NCBI RefSeq assembly: GCF_017744115.1
Contig: NZ_JAGHQW010000006.1
Location: forward strand, 62,001-126,000
Length of the DNA stretch: 64,000 nucleotides
Origin: Salinisphaera sp. G21_0
Lineage (GTDB): Bacteria > Pseudomonadota > Gammaproteobacteria > Pseudomonadales > Endozoicomonadaceae
Direction of reading: 5' to 3'
Both the position numbers and the translations under genes were made by a program. The notes under the pieces were generated by a model that saw only the letters and a list, made by a program, of their open reading frames with translations, ran no database searches and was not told where the DNA came from. Below, piece by piece: positions 9,182 to 18,600 of this stretch (position 1 is the stretch's first letter; each line of letters begins with the position of its first letter).

Positions 9182-9937
9182 TCAGTCAGACTCAAATCCC
9201 AGCGATTTCCTGATGTTGTTAGCTACAATGGTATCTCTACAAGCCAACTCAAACGTTACTAATGCTTCTTTATAGGTCTTTCCGCAATAGAGGGAATGAG
9301 TGTTTTCTCCGCCACTCGTGGCAAGATATGATTCACCACAGTATCCGACATTATTGTGAGAATCGGCTTTAAAAAGCCTTTCACACTGGGTCGGATTCAA
9401 CGCCAGGAGGAAAAATGTGCCATCGTCAAATTGACCAGCATGTATTGAATGTGGATCTTTTGGACCAAAATTTTTATGGGGACGAAGTTGGCGGCCATGA
9501 TTCAAATCAATATCATTGAAAACATAAACACCTGTAAACTCTTTCACGGTATTGTCACATTCCGAGTAATTCTCTTTCTGCACTGTTCCATCGAGTGACA
9601 GTTGGTATTTCATCATGTCCTGATGCATAAGGGTATTGTGCTGGCGTTCAATTTTTCTCATATTCCTGAATTCAAGCGGAGGAGGACCTGATGATGGTGT
9701 AACTGATTGCATGCACATGCTTTTTTCAATGCAATCTTTTTCGTACTGTGACTTGAATGGGTGTAATTCAGGTGTCGGTATTTCGCTAGAAGCCTGTGGC
9801 ACAACTTCTTCAACCGATAAATTCTTAAACTTTGCTCTGACACCTGTGTTTTCCGTGGCATCCTTGGTTTTTTCAGGATCTTGTTGTTCTTGCCATGCCA
9901 TTTTTGGGTATGTTGATGCTGATATGGGTGAAGTCAT
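9182..9937 (-). CDS. Hypothetical protein, duplicated family, copy 2
   Basis: 251 residues, homologous along its whole length to the 262-residue protein at 1329-2117. The middle (SECDNTVKEFTGVY, then DPHSI, then AGQFDDGT) and the C-terminal IRKSLGFESD are the best conserved parts. It lacks the six-residue repeats of copy 1. About 110 bp of upstream DNA, including the AT-rich stretch before the start, is also shared. No known domain, signal or membrane segment. Substitutions without stops suggest both copies are kept under selection. Function unknown. Confidence 0.7.
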   Translation of the reverse strand: MTSPISASTYPKMAWQEQQDPEKTKDATENTGVRAKFKNLSVEEVVPQASSEIPTPELHPFKSQYEKDCIEKSMCMQSVTPSSGPPPLEFRNMRKIERQHNTLMHQDMMKYQLSLDGTVQKENYSECDNTVKEFTGVYVFNDIDLNHGRQLRPHKNFGPKDPHSIHAGQFDDGTFFLLALNPTQCERLFKADSHNNVGYCGESYLATSGGENTHSLYCGKTYKEALVTFELACRDTIVANNIRKSLGFESD

Positions 9938-10338
9938 AAAAATTACTCTTATTCTAAATAATTAAGTTGATGACAAGTGGTTATGTTCAAAGTGTTTCCA
10001 ACGCTCATGATAATTCCCTGGTACAAGGTTACACTCTATCGATCTGACCACTAATCCAAATGAAAGTTTTATGATGATGGATAATTCTGGCTTCTTGGTG
10101 GAAAAGTTTTACTGCTGTATTTTTAGTACAATGGCTGTTTATAAACGCAGTTACAGTAGTCGAGAGTCAGATATTTTTCTGAACAAATTCAAGAATCAAG
10201 AACCGCCACTGGTTTGCGCTTTGGACGCTGGTCTTCAAAAATTGAACTCTAAGCATAAAAATCAGTCAAATTTTATAAAATTGAATCCAACCTTTTAATA
10301 ACAACTAACATGATGGTTCGCTTTTCAGGCAATTTGCA
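9938..10338. other. Intergenic region between divergent genes
   Basis: 401 bp. The left 110 bp are the duplicated upstream region of the 9182-9937 gene, matching 2118-2240. The short plus-strand frame at 10071-10298 has no homologous pattern or clear ribosome binding site and is not called a gene. The promoter of the 10339 gene should lie in the AT-rich right part. Confidence 0.5.
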
Positions 10339-11955
10339 ATGAACTCATTAATATCAGACTGTGGATCTTACCGGTTCAAGTCTCCGGCAAGAGAGCCGGT
10401 GGAACATGACGAAAGATTCAGTATTGGCTCTTCGGTCAAACCCCTGGTGGTATCGGATGAGAGTCAACCCCCGAACACTGTTGAGCCAACGCGGCTCCCC
10501 GAGCGACTCACAGTTGCTGTTCCTGAATCAATTACTGTTCCTGAAACAGTTCCTCCTGAGCAAGTTTCTGTTCCTGAGGTCATCGCTGTTCAAGAGACAG
10601 TTGCTGTTCAGGAGACAGGTGCAGCTCCAGACGCTGCTTCCTGTGTTGGGCTCTCTTTGCCCGGAACTTCGCCTGTTGTCAAAAAACAGATTCCCGAACA
10701 GCTGCACGATATTTGCCAGCAATGGCTTGCGCTAAGCCACCGCTTCCCTAAAGACCTCAGTTTCCAGCAAACCGGCGAACTGGTCGAGGCCTTCAGGGAA
10801 ATATTGCTTCAGCGACTCAGGGGATTGGCATCAGAACCTTCCAGATCCACCCCGGGCTGTCAGCCGTCGGGGTGGTCTTCAACGCACCACACCAAACCGG
10901 CTGACCAGAAAAACGCACCTGATGACAGTAGCCAGAGGGATCATCAGCTGGTGGACCATTTCTGGCTAAGTTACCTGAACGCAATAAGCCGACGTATTAC
11001 CCAGATAAGCAGTGATGATGTACGGGTGAATGGCCAGAGTCCGGAAGAACCGAATCCGTTCACCTTTGAGCAGCTGAACCAGAAAAGCTGGGATTTATAT
11101 ACCAGGATCGGTGTGAGTTATCCGGACAACATCCCGCTGATTCTTAAACAGGCCTCCTATCCTCTCAGCCATGGTGGTGACACTTTCGCTATTATCCATT
11201 GTGTTGTTTTTAAGGGCGTAGAGGCCAGCAGCAACTTCGTGAGCACCCTGCTTTTTTCCCTGTGTGAATACTATCAGCCGGAACAACGGCCTTCGCCTAA
11301 AGGCTCTGAGCCAGTGATTATCCGGTTATTCGAGCAGCTCGGCTACTGGCAGCAACAAAACGACAAACTGATTGTTCCGAAAGTCAAAACGGCTAAAGGA
11401 GAGATTCACCCCATGAGTATTTTCAAAAGCATGGAGCGAATTATCCCCAAAGAACACCCATTCCAGCAGGCCCTGGCCAAGGTCCAGCTTGACAGCGGCC
11501 CAATCGGCATACTGGATGGCAGTGTTACCCGGCAAAAAAAATGCCTGAAGCAAACCATTAAGGCGCTTGCCAGTTCAAAAGCCGCTGATGATCTGGCCAA
11601 AGCAAAACAAAGACCATCGCCAGCCAAAACACAGCGAAAGCAAAAAAAAGACAAAAAGACCACCGCCCCCCTCTCCTGCAACAAACCTGCTGCGCCATCG
11701 ACAGCCACGACATCAGAGGCTGGCAAAAAAAATTCCGGGGAATGTTTGAGTGCATTGGCAGACAACAGCAGCTCGCCAATAACATTTGCCAGACAATGCA
11801 AACAGCTCATTAATGCTGACAACGTCGACCTGCTGCAAAAACTGCTGACAGATAATCCGCAACGTTTCCACGGATTAAAACAGTCACAGAAAAATAAAAT
11901 TGACAGTTTTCTGAAAGCAAAGAAACTTCCCAATTTTATGCGGGATAAACACTAG
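10339..11955 (+). CDS. Hypothetical protein with Val-Pro-Glu repeats and a Lys-rich tail
   Basis: 538 residues, no recognised catalytic domain. Residues about 50-95 are a degenerate repeat of VPE-type units (VAVPES, ITVPET, VSVPEV, IAVQET, VAVQET). Residues about 110-390 look like a soluble helical domain. Residues about 419-440 form a dense basic stretch (KTQRKQKKDKK) that resembles a eukaryotic nuclear-localisation signal or a nucleic-acid-binding tail. A shorter helical C-terminus follows. The stop codon lies exactly where a dispersed repeat begins. A role in the host is conceivable from the composition but not shown. Confidence 0.65.
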   Translation: MNSLISDCGSYRFKSPAREPVEHDERFSIGSSVKPLVVSDESQPPNTVEPTRLPERLTVAVPESITVPETVPPEQVSVPEVIAVQETVAVQETGAAPDAASCVGLSLPGTSPVVKKQIPEQLHDICQQWLALSHRFPKDLSFQQTGELVEAFREILLQRLRGLASEPSRSTPGCQPSGWSSTHHTKPADQKNAPDDSSQRDHQLVDHFWLSYLNAISRRITQISSDDVRVNGQSPEEPNPFTFEQLNQKSWDLYTRIGVSYPDNIPLILKQASYPLSHGGDTFAIIHCVVFKGVEASSNFVSTLLFSLCEYYQPEQRPSPKGSEPVIIRLFEQLGYWQQQNDKLIVPKVKTAKGEIHPMSIFKSMERIIPKEHPFQQALAKVQLDSGPIGILDGSVTRQKKCLKQTIKALASSKAADDLAKAKQRPSPAKTQRKQKKDKKTTAPLSCNKPAAPSTATTSEAGKKNSGECLSALADNSSSPITFARQCKQLINADNVDLLQKLLTDNPQRFHGLKQSQKNKIDSFLKAKKLPNFMRDKH

Positions 11956-12022
11956 TCCTCGGCTTTAGCATCCTGCGTCGCCCTGGTCCATGTGGTCGTG
12001 CGCGAGATTCGGGGTAGTTTAT
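11955..12022. repeat. Dispersed repeat, copy 2
   Basis: Near-copy of 7480-7553 with a short internal deletion in the CCATGTGG part. It starts at the last base of the stop codon of the preceding gene, so insertion probably happened at that gene's 3' end. Confidence 0.7.
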
Positions 12023-12186
12023 GAAATATCCGGGCCAGGAAAAAATACACTGGTACTGGATAGTGCTGTTCAGGCAGAATTGCCCGACATAGCTATCTAT
12101 CAGGTTGACATGCGGGCCACCATAAGAACCTCTAATGCAGAGAGCCACAAACAACAGGCCCTGATATTTAACGCCCTGGACTTAAT

Positions 12187-13023
12187 ATGACTGACAATAA
12201 CAAGCTGCCACTTATCCTTGAACCCAACGCTCTGGAATCCATACTGACTGCTGAAAAGCATGCGTCAGTAAAAGAGTGCCTGATTATTATTGATCTTGGT
12301 AATCCCCGGCTGTATCAGCAGGCTCATGTTCCCGGGGCCATCAATGTGCAACCCCATCAGCTGGTTGCAGGAACGCAACCGGCCCGTGGCAAACTGCCAG
12401 CGCTCAGCCAACTGGAATCGTTGTTCAGTGAGCTGGGCTTTACCGGCGAAGAGCACTTTATTGTTTACGATGATGAAGGCGGTGGCTGGGCAGGGCGCTT
12501 TATCTGGACGCTGGATGTTATTGGTCACCGGAAATATTCGTATCTCAATGGTGGAATCCATGCCTGGTTGAAAGAAGGCCATCCAAGAGAGTCCGGGGCC
12601 AACGTGAGAGCTTCCACCGACGTTTCCCTGACGATTGATGACCGTGTTATTGCCAGCTGCGACTTCATCCTTGAAACACTGGCGAGCCCGGAGTTCACTA
12701 TCTGGGATGCACGCTCTCCAGAAGAATACTGCGGAGAAAAGGTCATGGCACAGAAAGCTGGCCATATTCCCGGAGCCATTAATTTTGAGTGGACTCGAGC
12801 CATGGACCCGGAAAAGAACTATCGAATTAAAGAAGGGCTGGTGGCGGAGCTTGATGCCCTTGGTATTAAAAGAGATCAACAAATCATCACCCACTGTCAG
12901 GCCCATCACCGTTCAGGGTTTACCTACCTTGTGGCCAAAGCGCTTGGATTCAAGTCGGTCAGAGCCTACGACGGCTCATGGTCTGAATGGGGGAACCTGC
13001 CTAATACACCCGTTGCTCAATAA
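12187..13023 (+). CDS. Thiosulfate/3-mercaptopyruvate sulfurtransferase (tandem rhodanese)
   Basis: 278 residues with two rhodanese domains. The N-terminal one (about 15-135) is non-catalytic and has HVPGAINV and FIVYDDEGGGWAGR. The C-terminal one (about 160-275) has IWDARSPEEY, GHIPGAINF and the active-site loop CQAHHRS with Cys about 237. It transfers sulfane sulfur to a thiophilic acceptor in the cytoplasm. The loop differs from typical SseA (CGSGVTA) and thiosulfate (CRKGVTA) types, so the donor is not assigned. A rhodanese gene just upstream of psd is also seen in Pseudomonas, which supports an ancestral arrangement. Confidence 0.85.
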   Translation: MTDNNKLPLILEPNALESILTAEKHASVKECLIIIDLGNPRLYQQAHVPGAINVQPHQLVAGTQPARGKLPALSQLESLFSELGFTGEEHFIVYDDEGGGWAGRFIWTLDVIGHRKYSYLNGGIHAWLKEGHPRESGANVRASTDVSLTIDDRVIASCDFILETLASPEFTIWDARSPEEYCGEKVMAQKAGHIPGAINFEWTRAMDPEKNYRIKEGLVAELDALGIKRDQQIITHCQAHHRSGFTYLVAKALGFKSVRAYDGSWSEWGNLPNTPVAQ

Positions 13024-13253
13024 GCAAACACAGCAAGCACCGATATAATCACCGAAGGTGCAGGCAGTCATGCCATGAATTACAATGGCTGCCACTTTCC
13101 TGTTTTTCGAGGACCATTGTCTTGATGCTGACCAGACAATGTTTCATTTGAGCAGTTTCATTTGAGCAACTTTCAGAGCCTGGCATGATCCCTTACAAAT
13201 AGACGACAGGCTCTTATCAGATACCTATTTTAACTACAGGATATTCCATCACC

Positions 13254-14126
13254 GTGAAAGAAAAACTGTTTGCTGCTGTTCAGTATGTACTACCCCATCA
13301 CCTGATTTCCAGGGCTGTGTACTATTTTGTGGAATGCCAGATTCCATGGTTCAAAAATGGCCTGATTCGCTGGGCTATTGATCACTACCACGTCAATATG
13401 AGTGAAGCAAAACGGGAAGGCGCTGAAGAGTACCTCCACTTCAACGACTTCTTTACCCGGTCATTAAAGGATGGAGCCCGTCCTTTACCTGAAGACCCGG
13501 AGATGATTGTCAGCCCGGCCGATGGTGTCATCAGTCAGATAGGGGACATCAGGAACGGCAGAATATTTCAGGCCAAAGGCCATGACTACAGTCTGGTCGA
13601 ACTGCTCGGTGGTGATCTGGAGCTTGGGCAGGAGTTTATGGGTGGAAAGTTTGCCACCATTTACCTCTCCCCGAAAGACTACCACCGTGTCCATATACCA
13701 GCGGCCGGGTCCCTGCATAAGATGGTCCATGTGCCCGGACGCCTTTTCTCTGTAAACCAGGGGACTGTTGAGAATATCCCCAATCTCTTTGCCCGGAACG
13801 AACGGGTGGTCAGTATTTTTGATACAGAATATGGTCCCATGGCAGTCATCATGGTTGGGGCAATCAATGTTGCCAGTATTGAGACCGTATGGGCCGGTCT
13901 GGTGACACCACAAAGGGGGCAGGTTGCTACCACCACCTATGGTGAGGCGAGCCAGACGGTTGAATTAAGCCGGGGTGAGGAACTGGGCCGCTTCAAACTC
14001 GGTTCCACTGCGATTGTGCTCTTTGGCAAAAACCAGGTTGAGTGGCTGGAAAACTGGCAAGCCGGCCTGTCGATCAAGATGGGGGAGGCATTGGCCCGGG
14101 TCAATATTGCTCCTGACATCAAATAG
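13254..14126 (+). CDS. psd: Phosphatidylserine decarboxylase proenzyme
   Basis: 290 residues, close to the usual bacterial length. It converts phosphatidylserine to phosphatidylethanolamine at the inner membrane. The self-cleavage motif LGST is at about 249-252, where Ser 251 becomes the pyruvoyl group. Conserved segments FNDFFTRSLKDGARP, SPADGVISQIG and YHRVHIPAAG are present. The start is a GTG at 13254 preceded by ACAGGATATT, and the protein aligns from its first residues with known Psd. The 3' end overlaps the convergent hypothetical gene by 8 bp. Confidence 0.95.
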   Translation: MKEKLFAAVQYVLPHHLISRAVYYFVECQIPWFKNGLIRWAIDHYHVNMSEAKREGAEEYLHFNDFFTRSLKDGARPLPEDPEMIVSPADGVISQIGDIRNGRIFQAKGHDYSLVELLGGDLELGQEFMGGKFATIYLSPKDYHRVHIPAAGSLHKMVHVPGRLFSVNQGTVENIPNLFARNERVVSIFDTEYGPMAVIMVGAINVASIETVWAGLVTPQRGQVATTTYGEASQTVELSRGEELGRFKLGSTAIVLFGKNQVEWLENWQAGLSIKMGEALARVNIAPDIK

Positions 14127-15249
14127 TGCCTTCTCTATAGTGGAGATTTTTATCACATAGAGTCTGGTATTCGGGAGCGTAACGAATCCGTGTAAGGAAC
14201 TCAGTTGCTGAAAGACGTTTGTTCTGCATCCCGCCACATTCGACCGAATCATCTTCCGGGGAAGGGGTCGTTGTTTCCGGATTGATCAAATCGCTAAGGA
14301 AGGCAACTTTTTCGCTGTCAGGCATAGGACTAAGCAGAGTATGGCAAATAACGCCAAGAGTTCCGGTTAAACACTCGGCCACTTTATCGGCTAAATACTT
14401 TTCGGTATCCGTTATAACCAAAGTATCATCTTGTTCATAACCTCCCATTTCCTCTATCTGAATGTATCTTGGGTCGATTAACGGTTCAGGATATTCAACA
14501 CTCCTATCTGCCTTGGCAGGTAACCATTGTTGTTTATATTCATCGAAATATTCAAACACGTCGATCCCGGGCTTAAATACAGTGGGTTTAAAAATATTAT
14601 CCTCGGCATATTTCATAAGATGAACGATTACCTTGTGATTAGCGATGTAATAAAAACGGTCAAAACCCAGTGGAGGTATTTGATTGAGCGCAGATTTACC
14701 AGTGGTGAGATGGAGAGCGTTGTTCACGTCGTCAGTAGAGAGACCATCGTCATACATACGTTGTTTTGCTGACTCAGTTAAACGGACCGCTTGAGAGGAA
14801 CGGTTGACATAAAATACCGGTAAGGTTTTACATGCCTTTAACTCTTCATGGGTCTTGATCCGTATTTGATCGGCCAACTCCTTTGGTGAAAACAATAAAG
14901 AGCGAGGGCTGGCCATTTTCCGGGCAGGGATTTCCGATGGTTGCCCTGACATAACGGGAGATGACATTGGGGATTGAACAGAAACAGCCGCTTGTTGTTT
15001 AACGTGTAACTGCTCATTTTTGCCCGGCAAAACCTCAGTTTCTGTCGTTAATTTAGTGATTTTACCGGGTGGCAGGGGATCACATGTAGAATTTGCCAGT
15101 CTTTTTTGAGCAGTTACTTTAACGTCTCTCCCTGAGAAGCATGAAGGGCTTGGTATATTTTCTGAACCTTTTTCCTCCACAGAATTATTATCTGAAACAG
15201 GGGCCTGATGACTCTTTGTCAGAGAGGGTATGTTTGCTCGAATATACAC
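14119..15249 (-). CDS. Hypothetical protein with disordered N-terminus
   Basis: 376 residues, unrecognised. Residues 1-120 are rich in Ser, Pro, Lys and Thr and look disordered. Residues about 125-310 look globular (LLFSPKELADQIRIKTHEEL, then LPPLGFDRFYY-like and PLIDPRYIQIEEMGGY segments). No signal peptide or membrane helix. The last codons overlap the convergent psd gene. It belongs with the other accessory genes by composition and by its place beside the second phosphodiesterase-like gene. Function unknown. Confidence 0.65.
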   Translation of the reverse strand: MYIRANIPSLTKSHQAPVSDNNSVEEKGSENIPSPSCFSGRDVKVTAQKRLANSTCDPLPPGKITKLTTETEVLPGKNEQLHVKQQAAVSVQSPMSSPVMSGQPSEIPARKMASPRSLLFSPKELADQIRIKTHEELKACKTLPVFYVNRSSQAVRLTESAKQRMYDDGLSTDDVNNALHLTTGKSALNQIPPLGFDRFYYIANHKVIVHLMKYAEDNIFKPTVFKPGIDVFEYFDEYKQQWLPAKADRSVEYPEPLIDPRYIQIEEMGGYEQDDTLVITDTEKYLADKVAECLTGTLGVICHTLLSPMPDSEKVAFLSDLINPETTTPSPEDDSVECGGMQNKRLSATEFLTRIRYAPEYQTLCDKNLHYREGTI

Positions 15250-15670
15250 AAAAATTCCACCAAATGAATTATTTGATTGTTAGTCAGTTCTGGACCAATC
15301 AGCTCTGGACCAAAAAGTGCAACCAAATGAAAATATTGGTGACTTATACTGACAAGTAATTGAAACACCTCTGCTATTTTACCGCCATTAAACATCAGGG
15401 AATGCTAAATACAGATGGCTTCAAATGCACAATAAAAACAGTGTAGTATGGAGGTTCATTACTTTCCTCATGAAAACTGGTAATTGGAATGATTTTCAAA
15501 TTCTAATTCATTGCCAGCGTACACCTTTAAAACAGCTCCATTCATTGCCTTTTCAGACTTAACTAATTATTATCCACCTCAAACCTGCCGACAAGGTATC
15601 AATCAATTAGCCTGCTTTTTCAAATTCCGATAAGTAGAAAATATTATTAGTCGAGAATGTATGTGTTGTT
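15250..15670. other. Intergenic region between divergent accessory genes
   Basis: 421 AT-rich bases, with a short repeat of CTGGACCAA around 15290-15312. Promoters for both neighbours are expected here. I see no further gene or clear regulatory site. Confidence 0.5.
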
Positions 15671-18600
15671 ATGTCTCTACCTGTTAAGGCAACCTTTCAA
15701 CTGGTTAATACCGCAACGGATAGCAATTCTCTGTCATCATCAGAAGATGCTAGCGGGATTAAATCCAGAAAATATACGGAATATTTATGCCATGGTGAAT
15801 CTGAAGCATCCACCCTGGTTTCTTCATTTTATCGTAACCTTGGCTTGACCATACGTGTTGTTGATGTAAAAAAAATATTGGCTGAAAGAACAAAAATTAA
15901 TGCCAGGTCAACAAAATTCAGGCCATTCAGCTGCCTGTTCCCCGGCAGTAAACGTGTGGTTGTAAAGCCGGTTTCTGATTTGAATGAATGGAAAGATATC
16001 GTGATCAATGGGGTGGTAACCGTTCATAAACCGATAGCTGATGGCATTATGAAGTGGGCTTATAAACGGGACGGCGCGACTGACAAAAAAGGGGAAACGA
16101 CTCATGCAGGCTTAAAAAAAATTACCGATTTTGCCATATTGAAAGATAAAACAATGGAATGCCGGGATGAATCATTATTCCTGACTCGCTCCTCAGGTCA
16201 TGTTGGTCGTGATGGTTATTTACTGCATCAGCCATTATTGCAGAAGGTTGAGAATGCTAACGACTACCCGGAGATCATCTGCCCATATAACTTTGACCAG
16301 ACCCATTGCGGATATCTGCTGGATTTCAGAAGGGAGCAGTGCTTTATTAATATCGCCAGGTTTATGGAGAATATTTTACTCCTTGAATCCGGTGACGATG
16401 CTGGTCAAATGACAAAGCCCGCAGTTATTTTTCTGTATGACAGCTTTCGGGGGGGACTGCTGCCACCGGTAGAACTTAATGGTACTTTGCTCAAAAAAAT
16501 AGCAGACAACGCCCGAGTATTTACCCGCTACCCCCGATCCCTTGACGAAGAACGCAAGCTCTTTAATTTGCTGGCTCACGCAGGCTATAAGCGCTTCTTG
16601 CAGCTATTGATGAACAATATTCCTGATAGCGTGAATGCTGTAGCAAATACACCTCAACCCATAAATATGGCAAGTATCAAGCAGGCCATTGTTAATCTGG
16701 AAGCCGACAAAGCCGTTACCATGCTGTCCGAAATAGATGATGAATTGATTAACCGCATCGGCTTACCGACAACACTCATGGATCAATTGACTTATAATCC
16801 CGTATTTACCTATCAAGATTGTAAAGATTACAAGTATCCTGATATTGATGATTTTTTCCGGCACCATATTGGCAAGAATCGTTCCCGGAAGTTAATGCGG
16901 ACCACCTTTGCCGCGCAAGGCAAGATCTGCAGAGCACTGTTAAAAAAAAATGTATTTGTCCCGGTAATATTGCAAGGCGAAGATTCCTTATATAACCCGC
17001 TGGTATGTTGTCTGCTGATTGCTAATGGCTCACGAATTAATTTCGCTGGCTGGGGGTTTAAGGTGAGTCTAAGCCTTTTTCCGATAATTGCCGCCAGGAA
17101 ATTTTATCGGGAAAACCTATTGTCCGAGGCCGAACTCAAGATCATACGTTACGAAACGTTATGGCAAATCGTTTCTAATTCCACCACGTTTATTGTTACT
17201 GATCCTGATAAAATCCTGAAGCGATTTCGCAAGTTGGTGAATACACTGGCAAGAGTACTGGAACAACGGTACCCTGCCGGCCGGGTTCAACGACAGTGTC
17301 GGCAAATCTTCAGTGATGAACTTTACACATCATTTTATCTGGCTATAAAAGCCAGCGGTCTGGCCCTGAAGCAGGTACTGGAAAAGGGCTTGTCTACCCA
17401 GCGATACAATGATAAAGCGTTGTGGGATTATGTACGCTGTATATCATCTACCATGAGTCGGTTGCATGAGGGTACTATCTTTTATCAGGATGAACTGTAC
17501 TTAATAGACAAGTACAGGGCTATCAACCGATTTCCGGGCAAGGATTTCAGATTCGACTGGCTGGAGGCGTTGCTGGCCACACCGCCGATCTTTGATCAAC
17601 GGGAGTCTCAACGCATGGGGCGCTATCGGGCGCTTACCCTGGAGGCTGGCCAGCACTACTATCAGAGTCCCCATCCAAGTCAGGCAAAAGCCATCATCGC
17701 TGCGGGGTTAAATTCCTGTTATCGTCATTTCCATGGACTGGACCACGCCCTGCGTACGCAACTGGCCACTGAATTTCTGCTGGAGATACTCACCGACTTT
17801 CACCTGCCCTTCAAAAAATTACTGAAGCTGCATCAGCCACTGCAAGAGTTAATCCCGATTGCCGAGTTGTACCACGACGCTGTCGCTGAAGTTGAAGCCA
17901 AAGAAAATGAAGAGCTGCGTGCCGCCGAACTGTTTCTGCGCGATATGAGGGAGTTGCAGCAGTACCCCGAACCGCTGATTGCCCTGGTGGCCGATGCGCT
18001 GCGCAATAAAAACAGTAATAAAATGCACCCGGTGCCGGCACCCTTCACCGCCGATGACCAGTGCCCGGAAGAGGAATTACTACTGCGCCGGGTGCTGCGT
18101 TTTGGTGATACCGTTGACATCATGCGGGTTTATCCGCCCAGGCCCGACTTTCCCGCAATTAAACAGACAGCGGGTTCAGCAAAATTGACTGCTGCAACAC
18201 TCAATGACGGCTATTTTCACCCGGAAGCCATTGAGCTGCTGGGCGTGGTCAATCATCCAGAGTTCACGCAGCTGATCCAGGCAGCACTGTTGACGTTCCG
18301 GAATCTGGCCAGCATCACCGGGGGCTGGCATAACCACAGCGAGGTCAACCCGTTCTCACGTAAATACGGCCTGTCGGTTGATAACGATAAACGACGGTTA
18401 CGGATTGAACGGGCACCCGAGCCTTATGTGTGCCTGCGCGAAAGTCTGGATGACCTGGTGCGGCTCGTTATCGCGCAAAAAGCCGGGGTCCAGCCCTGCT
18501 TTGCGGAGCATTCCAGGCACAAGGATAGTACTCCAGCACCGGATTGTTGGGACCCGGGTATCGGCTTCGCCGGTGCCTATCGAAAGCTGCACAGTGAGCA

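Noticed and set aside
10071-10298. 75-codon plus-strand frame upstream of the 538-residue gene
   Set aside because: No ribosome binding site, no recognisable composition, and it lies in the duplicated promoter region.
11990-12190. 66-codon frame before the sulfurtransferase gene
   Set aside because: Starts inside a dispersed repeat and overlaps the start of the real gene; no supporting signal.
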